Shown one piece after another: positions 58,601 to 59,723 of a DNA stretch of 64,000 bases. The translations under genes and the position numbers were made by a program. The notes under the pieces are model-generated. The model was not told the origin of the DNA. It saw only the letters and a program-made list of their open reading frames with translations, and ran no database searches. This DNA comes from Plutella xylostella (lineage: Eukaryota; Arthropoda; Insecta; Lepidoptera; Plutellidae). The stretch spans positions 6,019,001 through 6,083,000 of the forward strand of contig NC_064008.1 of the NCBI RefSeq assembly GCF_932276165.1, given 5' to 3'. The first letter of the stretch is position 1; each line of letters opens with the position of its first letter.

Positions 58601-59723
58601 TACCCCGTCAGTAATAAGAGTAAAGGAAAATGTTATAGACTAGCTTCTCGCGAGGTTTACTTCGCATTAAGCCGAGCGTCGTGTATATGAAAAACTGTCT
58701 AATACTAAGTCTTAGTATACATATTATACACACATAATGATAATATGTAATGCTATCCCTTACCACCAAATTCGAGTAGTTAATTGATTTTATTTATTAG
58801 TTGAATTGAGTTTTATGACATGTAACAATAAGTAAATAAATGATTATCTAACCCTCCAATCATTCCTCTATTCCAGCCAACACGATGTCCTCGGCAGTGC
58901 AACCGGCATTCCTCGACAAACTGTCGGCCACCATACAGCAGCACCAGCGTAGATTGGAGCCGAACAGAGCGAATACTGTGAGGGATATGATCAACACTCG
59001 CGCACAGGTAATAATCGTTATTTTTATAAACTGTGTTTATAACGAACTTACTGAGGAGCATAAAATCCAAAGGCGATTTTTCATTGGACGATGGACAAAT
59101 AATTGTTGTTAAAATAGAAAAAGAATATGTAATTGAATGAGTGCTTTAGTAACGTTGCTTGGCAAGAAAATGTTGAGCCCAAAACCGTAAGATATGTGAT
59201 ATCGGCAATTTGGCATGGCCAGTGGTGAATTAAAGTATAAGCACAACAAGCACGTGCTTGGGGCCCCGGGTCTCCAGGGACCCCATCCCCTGCTGCCGTT
59301 TCATTTTATACCTACATTTTATTCATCCACAATATATCCGAGGTAATCTCGGAGTTAGCTCTGATTAAAGGGCCAGCCACACGTGCAAGTATCACCAGAT
59401 CACCACAGATTTTCCTGCGCAGGCCGGCTTGTTCACGGAACACCGTGCGGAATGGCATATTTATCTACCTTGATAAACGTCACTGCATCATTATTATACC
59501 AGCATTAGACCTACGAGTAAAGATGCCATACCACAATCTACAATTATTATACTACATAGTCATTTCAAAATACCCCTTCACACCCTTACTTATAACCCCA
59601 CTTTTCTTTCCCCAGCCGGACCCCCGCCAGTGTCACACATCCCTGATGGAACAAATCAAGCGAGGCGCCACTCTACGCCGCAACAAACAGTGCAACGATC
59701 GCTCCGCACCCAAAATAAGATAA
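9455..59723 (+). CDS. mim: missing-in-metastasis / MTSS1-like I-BAR and WH2 protein, 24 exons in window, 5' end missing
   Basis: Scaffold protein that bends membranes outward through an I-BAR domain and binds actin through a WH2 motif; the family acts in actin remodelling, endocytosis and guidance. Exons: 9455-9516, 11230-11303, 25661-25745, 27404-27620, 28103-28219, 28555-28662, 31884-32022, 32439-32539, 34085-34180, 34475-34571, 35077-35169, 35545-35663, 36402-36507, 37127-37233, 48061-48178, 49762-49962, 50879-50982, 51632-51719, 52341-52469, 53778-53924, 54565-54708, 55292-55408, 58877-59007, 59616-59723. All have AG/GT borders and compatible phases, giving 2808 bp, 935 residues plus stop. 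The first visible exon starts in phase 0 at NSAPIWEEF, so roughly the first 30 family residues lie upstream. The linker carries the family signature SSTDSGFRSQDA (exon 9), GKPPPPVRR (exon 17) and LPPPPAFLL (exon 18). The weakest border is the exon 9 donor (GTACTG). Three antisense genes sit in its introns. Confidence 0.93.
9721..10017. other. unassigned segment with ORFs on both strands
   Basis: A region of balanced base composition in AT-rich surroundings is open for 83 codons on the + strand (from 9766) and 89 codons on the minus strand (9990-9721). Neither product has a motif I recognise, there are no clear splice partners, and the segment sits in mim intron 1. It could be part of an unknown repeat. 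Confidence 0.3.
10140..10232 (+). mobile_element. RTE-like LINE 3' tail
   Basis: GTGGCGTGCTTTGCGAAAGA, then CCTACGTCCAGCAGTTAACT and CTATAGACCGATGATGATG: the lepidopteran RTE-like 3' end with a short (ATG)n tail. Confidence 0.65.
11062..11150 (-). mobile_element. RTE-like LINE 3' tail, reverse orientation
   Basis: CATCAGCCTATTAGCAGTCC, TACTGGACGTAGGCCTCTCC and AAAGCACGCCACTGG are the reverse complement of the RTE-like 3' end seen at 26439-26505. It ends 70 or so bases before mim exon 2. Confidence 0.65.
11530..11680. mobile_element. MITE with CCCCACTTGGCTATT terminal repeats
   Basis: CCCCACTTGGCTATT on the left and AATAGCCAAGTGGGG on the right form perfect 15-bp inverted ends around about 120 bp of non-coding DNA, also partly self-complementary. 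Confidence 0.75.
12934..14275 (+). mobile_element. hAT element with decayed transposase, 8-bp target duplication
   Basis: Terminal inverted repeats CAGGGATGCACAGAC and GTCTGTGCATCCCTG enclose 1342 bp. The flanks carry an exact 8-bp target duplication GTTTAAAT (12926-12933 and 14276-14283), the hallmark of hAT insertions. Subterminal GTGGCCCGCC blocks occur in opposite orientation at both ends. The interior keeps broken transposase pieces on the + strand: EIRWLCPGLTLERF-like at about 13190, LEIIDIQNDA-like at about 13325, and the C-terminal dimerisation segment RNRLVNECLEAVLRVNDDG at about 13519-13575. The enzyme is interrupted by stops, so this is an internally deleted relic. Confidence 0.88.
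14883..18180 (-). CDS. CLIP-domain trypsin-like serine protease, one CLIP domain (405 aa, 6 exons)
   Basis: Secreted protease zymogen of the insect haemolymph cascades that lead to prophenoloxidase or Spätzle activation (CLIPB type). Exons on the minus strand: 18132-18180, 17574-17734, 16896-17142, 16102-16255, 15690-15892, 14883-15286; all borders are GT-AG and the total is 1218 bp. Residues 1-16 (MSVIALLFVGVSVVFA) form a signal peptide. The CLIP domain (about 20-73) has six Cys ending in the VCC pair. A Thr/Pro- and Asp-rich linker follows. Activation is expected at SDR150|IIGG. The catalytic triad is H194 (TAAHC), D258 (HDIGL) and S356 (GDSGGP); D350 in the S1 pocket predicts cleavage after Arg/Lys. 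The gene is complete and lies antisense in mim intron 2, about 840 bp downstream of a two-CLIP paralogue in the same orientation. Confidence 0.93.
18443..18452 (-). promoter_or_regulatory. possible Rel/NF-kB site upstream of the one-CLIP protease
   Basis: Minus strand GGGTTTTCCT, about 265 bases upstream of the one-CLIP protease ATG, differs by one base from the Dorsal-type consensus GGGWWWWCCM. Melanisation-cascade proteases are often induced through Toll/Imd signalling, so the location is suggestive. A single site of this length is weak evidence. Confidence 0.22.
19022..24279 (-). CDS. two-CLIP-domain serine protease, prophenoloxidase-activating-protease-like (440 aa, 8 exons)
   Basis: Secreted protease zymogen with two N-terminal CLIP domains, the layout of lepidopteran prophenoloxidase-activating proteases, which cleave prophenoloxidase to trigger melanisation. 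Minus-strand exons: 24219-24279, 22194-22336, 21629-21789, 21324-21475, 20687-20855, 20111-20316, 19629-19783, 19022-19297; 1323 bp with consistent phases. Residues 1-20 are a signal peptide (MTPLILISAFVTSYMCYVQG). CLIP1 is about 24-71 and CLIP2 about 82-133, each with six Cys and a terminal CC pair. Activation is expected at GNR170|IFGG. The triad is H217, D284 and S384; D378 gives trypsin-like specificity. An extra Cys pair (C246, C256) lies in the loop before the catalytic Asp. It shares signal-peptide, CLIP1 and protease intron positions with the one-CLIP neighbour but has a CLIP2 exon pair and one additional phase-0 intron before the Ser exon. A direct prophenoloxidase substrate is inferred from architecture only. 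Confidence 0.93.
20010..20100 (+). mobile_element. RTE-like LINE 3' end fragment
   Basis: GGTTGGATGAGGAAGGCCGAGG, cut here to the shared core TTGGATGAGGAAGGCCGAGG, equals the RTE-like element near 56984, followed by CATTGCCCAGCAGTG and a (GATAAT)n-like tail. It ends right at the donor side of a two-CLIP protease exon. Confidence 0.65.
20965..21300 (-). mobile_element. RTE-like LINE 3' fragment in an intron of the two-CLIP protease
   Basis: The minus strand reads AGWIEKADERVLWKSLGEAI, matching the C-terminus of the RTE-like frame at 56990-57035 (GWMRKAEDRVL), then an untranslated tail ending in a (GATAAT)n run. It lies between protease exons 4 and 5. Confidence 0.7.
22755..22930 (-). mobile_element. 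LINE-like 3' end with (ATCTTT)n tail, reverse
   Basis: AAGATAAAGATAAAATACTC followed by TTTATTGCACACAAAAATTG resembles the end at 63535. It lies in intron 1 of the two-CLIP protease. Confidence 0.5.
26436..26505 (+). mobile_element. RTE-like LINE 3' tail
   Basis: AGTGGCGTGCTTTGGGAGAG, GCCTACGTCCAGCAGTGGAC, then TATAGGCTGATGATGATGATG-type tail (six repeats). Confidence 0.7.
26829..26911. repeat. short inverted repeat (hairpin) in mim intron 3
   Basis: ACCGAGTAGAGTGGCGAGAC then AGTATC.. pairs with GTATACTGTCTCGACCACTA then CTCGGT, with a loop of about 35 bp. Could be a small MITE; no target duplication noticed. Confidence 0.6.
27010..27278. mobile_element. inverted-repeat element flanked by direct repeats
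   Basis: Arms ACATGAAAGTAGAAAAAAAG and CTTTTTTTCTACTTCCATG are complementary, as are ACACTGAGACACC and GGGTGCCTCAGTTTTTAGT. The same 18-base sequence TTAAAGTCACTCGAATTT flanks it at 27010 and 27261, long for a target duplication. It ends 125 bp before mim exon 4. Confidence 0.6.
28991..29096 (+). pseudogene. partial copy of mim exon 6 (donor kept, acceptor lost)
   Basis: Starting at GAGTGAAGTGG, this stretch repeats all but the first bases of exon 6 (28555-28662) with only one clear change (ctg to cta near the end). It is followed by a different but valid donor, GTATGT. It is preceded by a (TGATGA)n-like run rather than a pyrimidine tract, so there is no recognisable 3' splice site. High identity points to a recent duplication. 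It lies 329 bp beyond the end of the parent exon, in intron 6. Confidence 0.85.
29120..29335 (-). mobile_element. duplicated LINE reverse-transcriptase fragment
   Basis: Two tandem copies of about 100 bp (roughly 29122-29225 and 29226-29327). Read on the minus strand they give GVPQGG-like and SPLLFVIF-like peptides, the conserved RT block of CR1/Jockey-type non-LTR retrotransposons. They are too short and broken to be active. Confidence 0.6.
29420..29465 (-). mobile_element. RTE-like LINE 3' tail fragment
   Basis: Minus-strand sequence reads as a shortened version of the RTE-like 3' end at 56108-57082 (GGAGACCTATAGCC, CAGTGGGCGA) and ends in the typical (GATGAT)n run. Confidence 0.5.
29810..30330 (-). 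pseudogene. decayed Tc1/mariner-superfamily (DDE_3) transposase, 3' part
   Basis: Minus-strand reading frame 30295-30077 contains GHIVLRLPPYHPELNPIELVW, cut here as the conserved NPIELVW block around the last catalytic acidic region of IS630-Tc1-mariner enzymes. After a frameshift, further fragments (KNWRNC-like, then VFDDVLD) lead through an apparent small intron (GTATGT near 29976 to TTAG near 29923) into an acidic Asp/Glu-rich tail ending ESDMEIDL at about 29816. The N-terminal half is absent. This is a dead copy, not an active element. Confidence 0.68.
30533..31112 (+). repeat. dispersed Lepidoptera-type repeat (ACCGGCCAAGTGCGAGTCGG class)
   Basis: Begins AAAACCGGCCAAGTGCGAG, includes AAAGGGTTCCGTA, an ACAGACGGACAGACGGACA run near 31036-31060 and ends GGCTACGGAACCCTAAAAA. 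This arrangement is familiar from repeats common in lepidopteran genomes. No ORF is supported. I do not assign it to a transposon class. Shorter relatives occur near 5635-5760 and 41820-42020. Confidence 0.65.
31110..31400. repeat. GC-rich repeat, inverted relative at 29520-29690
   Basis: TTTCACCCCGCAAGGAGGGT then CGCCAAG is the reverse complement of GGCGACCCTCCTTGCGGGGT at about 29558-29577. The + strand also holds TGTGGCCGCCTCGGCTGCGC. Origin not identified; an LTR fragment is possible. Confidence 0.45.
31441..31700 (+). mobile_element. tRNA-derived SINE
   Basis: The head has an A-box-like TGGTGTAGTGG and a perfect B-box GGTTCGATTCC (about 31498-31508), followed by CCGGCTGGGGCAG and a non-tRNA body. 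The same head occurs at 47674 and, reversed, at 63210. It is not a functional tRNA gene because the cloverleaf is not completed. Confidence 0.75.
31715..31771 (+). pseudogene. partial copy of mim exon 7 (acceptor kept, 3' part lost)
   Basis: The first 57 bases of exon 7 (from GTAATATGCGACAT) are repeated 169 bp upstream of the real exon, following its own TACTGTACAG acceptor. The copy differs at several third positions (ccg versus ctcc region) and diverges after the GCGCCGCAC block. It has no donor; reading on gives a stop after about 40 codons. Nearby intron sequence (TTTCCATTCAA at about 31417 and 31856) is also repeated. Unlike the other copies, this one keeps the 3' splice site. Confidence 0.8.
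31884..59007 (+). CDS. mim: mim exons 7-23: Ser/Pro-rich linker
   Basis: This is the low-complexity central region (visible residues 222-900) between the I-BAR and WH2 parts. It is rich in Ser, Thr, Pro and Gln, with clusters typical of phosphorylated scaffolds: RKSSLTSISSLNTQ in exon 7, SSTDSGFRSQDALHRQLSL in exon 9, SSASESSLESSSGYGSQ in exon 15, KKPAVPKRRPLSMQTE in exon 16, GKPPPPVRRSSSISRP in exon 17. The proline runs are candidate SH3-binding sites. Exons are short (88-201 bp). Exons 7, 8, 14, 16, 19, 20, 21 and 22 each have partial copies in a neighbouring intron. Exons 19 and 20 both end in the peptide YGHT at the same splice phase, hinting that one end may derive from the other. Confidence 0.88.
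32575..33240. repeat. TCATCATnn/GTCATTTT low-complexity array
   Basis: Imperfect tandem repeats of roughly 20-30 bp built on TCATTTTCATCATCATAAGAG. They create long spurious ORFs on both strands (poly Met/Ile/Thr or Asp/Asn). The array is interrupted at 32864-32931 by a partial copy of mim exon 8. It lies wholly in mim intron 8. Confidence 0.85.
32864..32931 (+). pseudogene. partial copy of mim exon 8 (donor kept)
   Basis: Copies the 3' two thirds of exon 8 (32439-32539): the GTGAGTTG..CTCC, CATATCGAG and GACGCGCC..CACTGCCTGTCGCAG blocks are recognisable, with a deletion of about a dozen bases in the middle and scattered substitutions. It ends at the same CGCAG|GTACTGT donor. No acceptor precedes it. 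Confidence 0.8.
34725..34867. mobile_element. MITE (CTATAGTTTTTAACAAACGAG ends)
   Basis: CTATAGTTTTTAACAAACGA at the left pairs with TCGCTTGTTAAAAAAAAAAC and TATAG at the right. A related incomplete copy lies at about 9120-9235 (TAGTTTTTTTAACAAACGAG, TCTCACTCTGACAATATC). Confidence 0.7.
35205..35345 (+). mobile_element. diverged tRNA-like SINE fragment
   Basis: CCGGGTTCGATTCCTAGTAG carries a B-box (GGTTCGATTCC) and GGGGCAAATTTGTTAACC follows as in the SINE body. The A-box half is eroded. Confidence 0.5.
36564..36731. mobile_element. MITE (TTAAGACGGAATCAGACGG ends)
   Basis: TTAAGACGGAATCAGACGGT at the left pairs imperfectly with ACCGTCTGATCCCGCCTTTA at the right; TCACTCGAA blocks recur inside. 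It lies 57 bp after mim exon 13. Confidence 0.7.
37234..37680. repeat. ATTCATTCACTCACT-rich microsatellite region in mim intron 14
   Basis: Imperfect four-base repeats of the ATTC/ACTC type, mixed with GACAATGACAACGCT segments that recur three times. It contains the partial exon 14 copies. Confidence 0.6.
37417..37465 (+). pseudogene. partial copy of mim exon 14 (donor kept)
   Basis: GTGAACATGTCTGAACT onward repeats the exon 14 core for 11 or so codons, skips the Gln/His stretch, and ends CAGGAGAAA|GTAGATTAAT, matching the parent CAGGAGAAG|GTAAATTAAT. A still shorter echo (CCCGCGACAGGAGAG|GGTATC) follows near 37541-37555. Intron 14 around it (37234-37680) is full of ATTCATTCACTCACT-type microsatellite. 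Confidence 0.75.
37700..39078. other. mim intron 14, no feature seen
   Basis: AT-rich DNA between the exon 14 microsatellite and the LTR element. I found no exon, clear repeat ends or convincing ORF. Confidence 0.5.
39084..39388 (+). repeat. left LTR
   Basis: Starts TGTAACAAGACTGC right after AGTAT and ends TTCTCAT two bases before the PBS-like TGGCGCC. The 5' two thirds matches 41047 onward almost base for base; the last third has drifted. Confidence 0.8.
40131..40874 (+). repeat. twelve 62-bp GC-rich tandem repeats inside the LTR element
   Basis: Units begin CACACGGAGCCCGGCCGC at 40131, 40193, 40255 and every 62 bp to 40813, with few changes (two units end TCTACCAG, the last two have GGCTCGGCTGG). 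The unit has no stop in any forward frame and 62 is not a multiple of 3, so reading shifts frame each unit and three long overlapping ORFs result (365, 441 and 261 codons in the raw frames). Older, diverged 63-bp relatives occur at about 39681-39806. Nothing indicates a real protein. Confidence 0.92.
41047..41408 (+). repeat. right LTR
   Basis: Preceded directly by the polypurine tract; ends TTTCTCAT followed by the AGTAT duplication. About 57 bp longer than the left copy because of indels in the final third. Confidence 0.78.
41820..42020. repeat. dispersed repeat with CAGACAGTCAGTCAGACAGA run
   Basis: GGGGTACTCCCC, CTTTACCCGTTTCTGAGAAA, then GACAGACAGTCAGTCAGACA and CCTATAACGG. Layout resembles the repeat at 30533-31112, in a diverged form. 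Confidence 0.5.
42640..42886. mobile_element. MITE related to the 7269-7702 family
   Basis: Contains AGGTCATTCTGAACTTTTGC and the complement AACAAAAGTTGTTCAGAATG with CTTTTTCATAGAAACTTTGT between, and ends TTAGTATAGCCCTTTTGCGA. The tail matches the TATACCCTTTTTGCAA end of the main family. Confidence 0.6.
43934..46782 (-). CDS. unknown predicted secreted protein (143 aa, 4 exons), nested in mim intron 14
   Basis: Assembled here from splice signals and phase; I do not recognise the family. Minus-strand exons: 46748-46782 (35 bp, starts ATG), 46243-46281 (39 bp), 44391-44604 (214 bp), 43934-44077 (144 bp, TAA). Every border is AG/GT (donors GTGAGT, GTGAGT, GTAAGT) and phases 2, 2, 0 fit, giving 432 bp. 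Residues 1-23 (MFEARWIFVQILLLSSAYRP then AYQ) look like a signal peptide that is created only when the two tiny exons are joined. The mature part has no Cys and is charged and probably helical, with segments such as SPVQKKEMSKMFDALEIM and FSNLRLVERVVKKQLKEGQ; it ends SKFKWDNL. The gene is antisense to mim and a TATA-like promoter lies upstream. The hAT and MITE insertions at 45045-46103 fall in its second intron. The gene structure is well supported; its function is not known. Confidence 0.72.
45045..46103. mobile_element. non-autonomous hAT element nested in a MITE, 8-bp target duplication
   Basis: Ends TAGGGTTTCTG and CAGAAACCCTA are inverted repeats; the exact 8-bp duplication CATGCTGC flanks it (45037-45044 and 46104-46111). 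The subterminal regions are packed with CTCGAGAATTCTCGAG-like palindromes. No hAT transposase is visible. Inside, minus strand 45734-45438, is a piece resembling the C-terminus of a Tc1/mariner-type transposase (FFWGFLKSHIYVNK, LMDNIRHECENLLPEIFAEV), so it has itself captured or been hit by another element. Confidence 0.87.
45438..45734 (-). pseudogene. Tc1/mariner-type transposase C-terminal fragment inside the hAT element
   Basis: The peptide block FFWGFLKSHIYVNKLMSMEG followed by DNIRHECENLLPEIFAEVMR matches the pattern just after the last catalytic residue in insect mariner/Tc-like enzymes (FFLWG.LK..VY...., ENIR.E). Upstream domains are absent. Confidence 0.55.
46836..46880 (-). promoter_or_regulatory. 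candidate TATA/initiator of the nested secreted-protein gene
   Basis: On the minus strand, a TATA-like CATAAATA (about 46871-46878) is followed some 30 bases downstream by ACTCACTGTT (about 46836-46845), which resembles an arthropod initiator. The ATG at 46782 would then follow a 5' UTR of roughly 55 bases. The spacing is right for a core promoter, but both motifs are short and could occur by chance. Confidence 0.3.
47674..48012 (+). mobile_element. tRNA-derived SINE abutting mim exon 15
   Basis: Head GAATGGCGTAGTGGTTAGTG and B-box GGTTCGATTCCCGG, then GGGGCAGATATTTGTTTAAA. The body contains GTCGGGTCTTGGATGTGCCC twice because of an internal duplication, and it ends GCGAGTACATTAGTACAAGG. Its end lies about 50 bases before the exon 15 acceptor, so branch-point DNA may be SINE-adjacent. 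Same family as 62943-63210 (reverse). Confidence 0.8.
48179..49761. other. mim intron 15
   Basis: AT-rich. A MITE-related segment lies at about 48490-48645 (GGTCACGTGACTTTTTTACT, CCCCCTGAGTCACCCC, AACTTTTGCAA). No exon seen. Confidence 0.5.
49762..49962 (+). CDS. mim: mim exon 16, parent of a tandem duplicate
   Basis: The longest linker exon (67 codons) contains ISLGSLEEAVRSLDEACEVP and KKPAVPKRRPLSMQTE. It is bounded by CAACAG and GTAAGC. Its 3' two thirds plus 180 or so bp of the following intron are duplicated immediately downstream at 50174-50480. Confidence 0.9.
50174..50308 (+). pseudogene. partial copy of mim exon 16 (donor kept, acceptor lost)
   Basis: Copies exon 16 from GCTTCTCGATCTCATTGGGC to CAGACTGAAG|GTAAGA with only a handful of substitutions, nearly all at third positions, so the frame stays open. 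Homology continues into the intron (GGGGGAT..TTTTGGTGAAA, ATACAGAGCAGTAT, CAGTCAAAAATT) to about 50480. The sequence before it is AAGTAGGTGGCGGGGATG, with no pyrimidine tract, so splicing into it is unlikely. Confidence 0.87.
52503..53318 (+). repeat. 79-bp minisatellite derived from mim exon 19 and its donor
   Basis: Unit ACAGTGAAGCAACTG..CCAGCTCA..CCTATATACGGACACACTG|GTATGTACTTATATACTATACA.. occurs once at 52503-52582 and five times in exact 79-bp steps from 52923 (52923, 53002, 53081, 53160, 53239). It fuses the beginning of exon 19 (GTAAAACAACTAAACCAG) to its end (CTATATACGGACACACTG), deleting the middle, and carries the authentic donor and early intron. The two blocks are separated by a LINE fragment (52583-52920). 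Each copy shows a perfect 5' splice site. Confidence 0.92.
52583..52920 (+). mobile_element. 5'-truncated non-LTR retrotransposon 3' end in the exon 19 minisatellite
   Basis: Begins CCGCTCTCGGCCCC, contains a short + frame (RAAETYNRLCSNTGVDLFYS, then IKDHIINKFVSSL and stop) resembling the C-terminus of a LINE ORF2, an untranslated region, and ends with an (AATA)n tail up to about 52920. The minisatellite resumes at once, so it inserted after the array began to form. Confidence 0.68.
54005..54310 (+). repeat. tandem repeat with TTTATAGCGAATCGGGATAT core
   Basis: Four degenerate units containing CGTATTTATAGCGAATCGGG, GCGACGTCGATAA and GCGTTTAATGCGCGTTCC in varying order. The array is rich in CpG and in ACGT/CGTCGA palindromes, unlike its AT-rich surroundings. 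It runs into a fragment of the exon 20 end at 54311. Confidence 0.75.
54311..54324 (+). pseudogene. short echo of the mim exon 20 3' end
   Basis: ACGGACACACCG followed by GTAGGT repeats the end of exon 20 (TATGGACACACCG|GTGAGA). It is only a dozen or so bases, so chance or shared ancestry with the exon 19 unit are both possible. Confidence 0.4.
54764..54900 (+). pseudogene. two partial copies of the mim exon 21 end (donors kept)
   Basis: CAGGCTCCGCC...GCGCTGATAGGA..GAGT..AAC|GTGAGTTCT recurs at 54764 and again, more damaged, at about 54858. Each includes roughly 55 bp of following intron (ATAGAATTAGG..TTTTCAAACATAG..AAGTTAA), giving a unit of about 93 bp that starts within the real exon at 54671. 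No acceptor precedes either copy. Confidence 0.87.
55430..55605 (+). repeat. dispersed Lepidoptera-type repeat with (CA)n end
   Basis: Contains AAAAAGTTTTCCC, AAAAAGTAGCCTATGTGTTA, CCAAATTTCGTTGAAATCGG, TTCAGCCGTTTTGACGTGA and a terminal (AC)n run. I know this sequence type as a common interspersed repeat in moths and butterflies; class not assigned. It separates exon 22 from its first copy. Confidence 0.6.
55613..55709 (+). pseudogene. mim exon 22 copy 1
   Basis: Begins GACTAGTGCGACGCTAGC and copies the last 33 or so codons of exon 22 to AAGAGCAAAG|GTAACT. Changes are mostly synonymous (tct to tcg, cca to ccc). Splicing at the preceding ACTAG would put a stop within four codons, so it cannot replace exon 22. 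Confidence 0.85.
56108..57082 (+). mobile_element. 5'-truncated RTE-like LINE with 13-bp target duplication
   Basis: Flanked by ATGTAGCGCCCCG at 56095-56107 and 57083-57095. The + strand first frame gives RGVRQGDVISPKLI, an RT block; after a frameshift near 56286 the second frame gives LRFADDIVIMAES with the catalytic FADD, then LDKTKVMYN, YGAETWTL and WAGHICRRTDNR. The body ends TCCAGCAGTGGATGATTATT and an (ATG)n tail. These peptides and the tail type indicate an RTE/BovB-like element. It inserted between exon 22 and copy 2, splitting the repeat series. Confidence 0.88.
57183..57450. mobile_element. MITE, same family as 7269-7702
   Basis: GTGTTGCAAAAAGGGTATTA at the left and TATACCCTTTTTGCAACACG at the right; GTGCAGCATGTTATGTCTAA pairs with TTAGATATAACATGCTGCAC. 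Flanking TATA fits a TA target. Compact 268-bp copy, close to a family consensus. Confidence 0.85.
57794..57891 (+). pseudogene. mim exon 22 copy 2
   Basis: Starts GAGTAGTGCGACGCTAGC and ends AAGAGTAAAG|GTAAAT. The frame is open throughout and an ATG has arisen at the left edge (TATAAATGAGTAGTG). Followed by about 300 bp of intron shared with copy 3. Confidence 0.85.
58228..58325 (+). pseudogene. mim exon 22 copy 3
   Basis: GAGTAGTGCGAAGCTAGCGC to AAGAGTAAAG|GTAAAT; frame open, donor intact, no acceptor. The following intron block (TGTTGTCTGACTTTTTACC, CTATAATCGATTGGCTAGTC) matches the block after copy 2, so the repeat unit is about 435 bp. Confidence 0.85.
58550..58625 (+). pseudogene. mim exon 22 copy 4, internally deleted, donor destroyed
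   Basis: ACTAGTGCGACGCTAGCG to AAGAGTAAAG, but the middle (the RRAISSISPADP part) is deleted and replaced by GCTATCCCTTAC, and the donor is GAAAAT instead of GTAAAT. It is the most decayed member and last in the series. Confidence 0.83.
59616..59723 (+). CDS. mim: mim exon 24: C-terminal WH2 motif and stop
   Basis: The last coding exon follows a pyrimidine tract and CCCCAG, is in phase 0 with exon 23 and ends at TAA 59721-59723. It encodes residues 900-935. The sequence SLMEQIKRGATLRRNK (about 909-924) is a WH2 motif: an amphipathic helix followed by the LRRN/K stretch equivalent to the LKKT/V motif that contacts monomeric actin. Vertebrate MTSS1 ends with the same kind of motif, which confirms both gene identity and the 3' end of the coding region. 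Confidence 0.93.
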   Translation, partial: PDPRQCHTSLMEQIKRGATLRRNKQCNDRSAPKIR

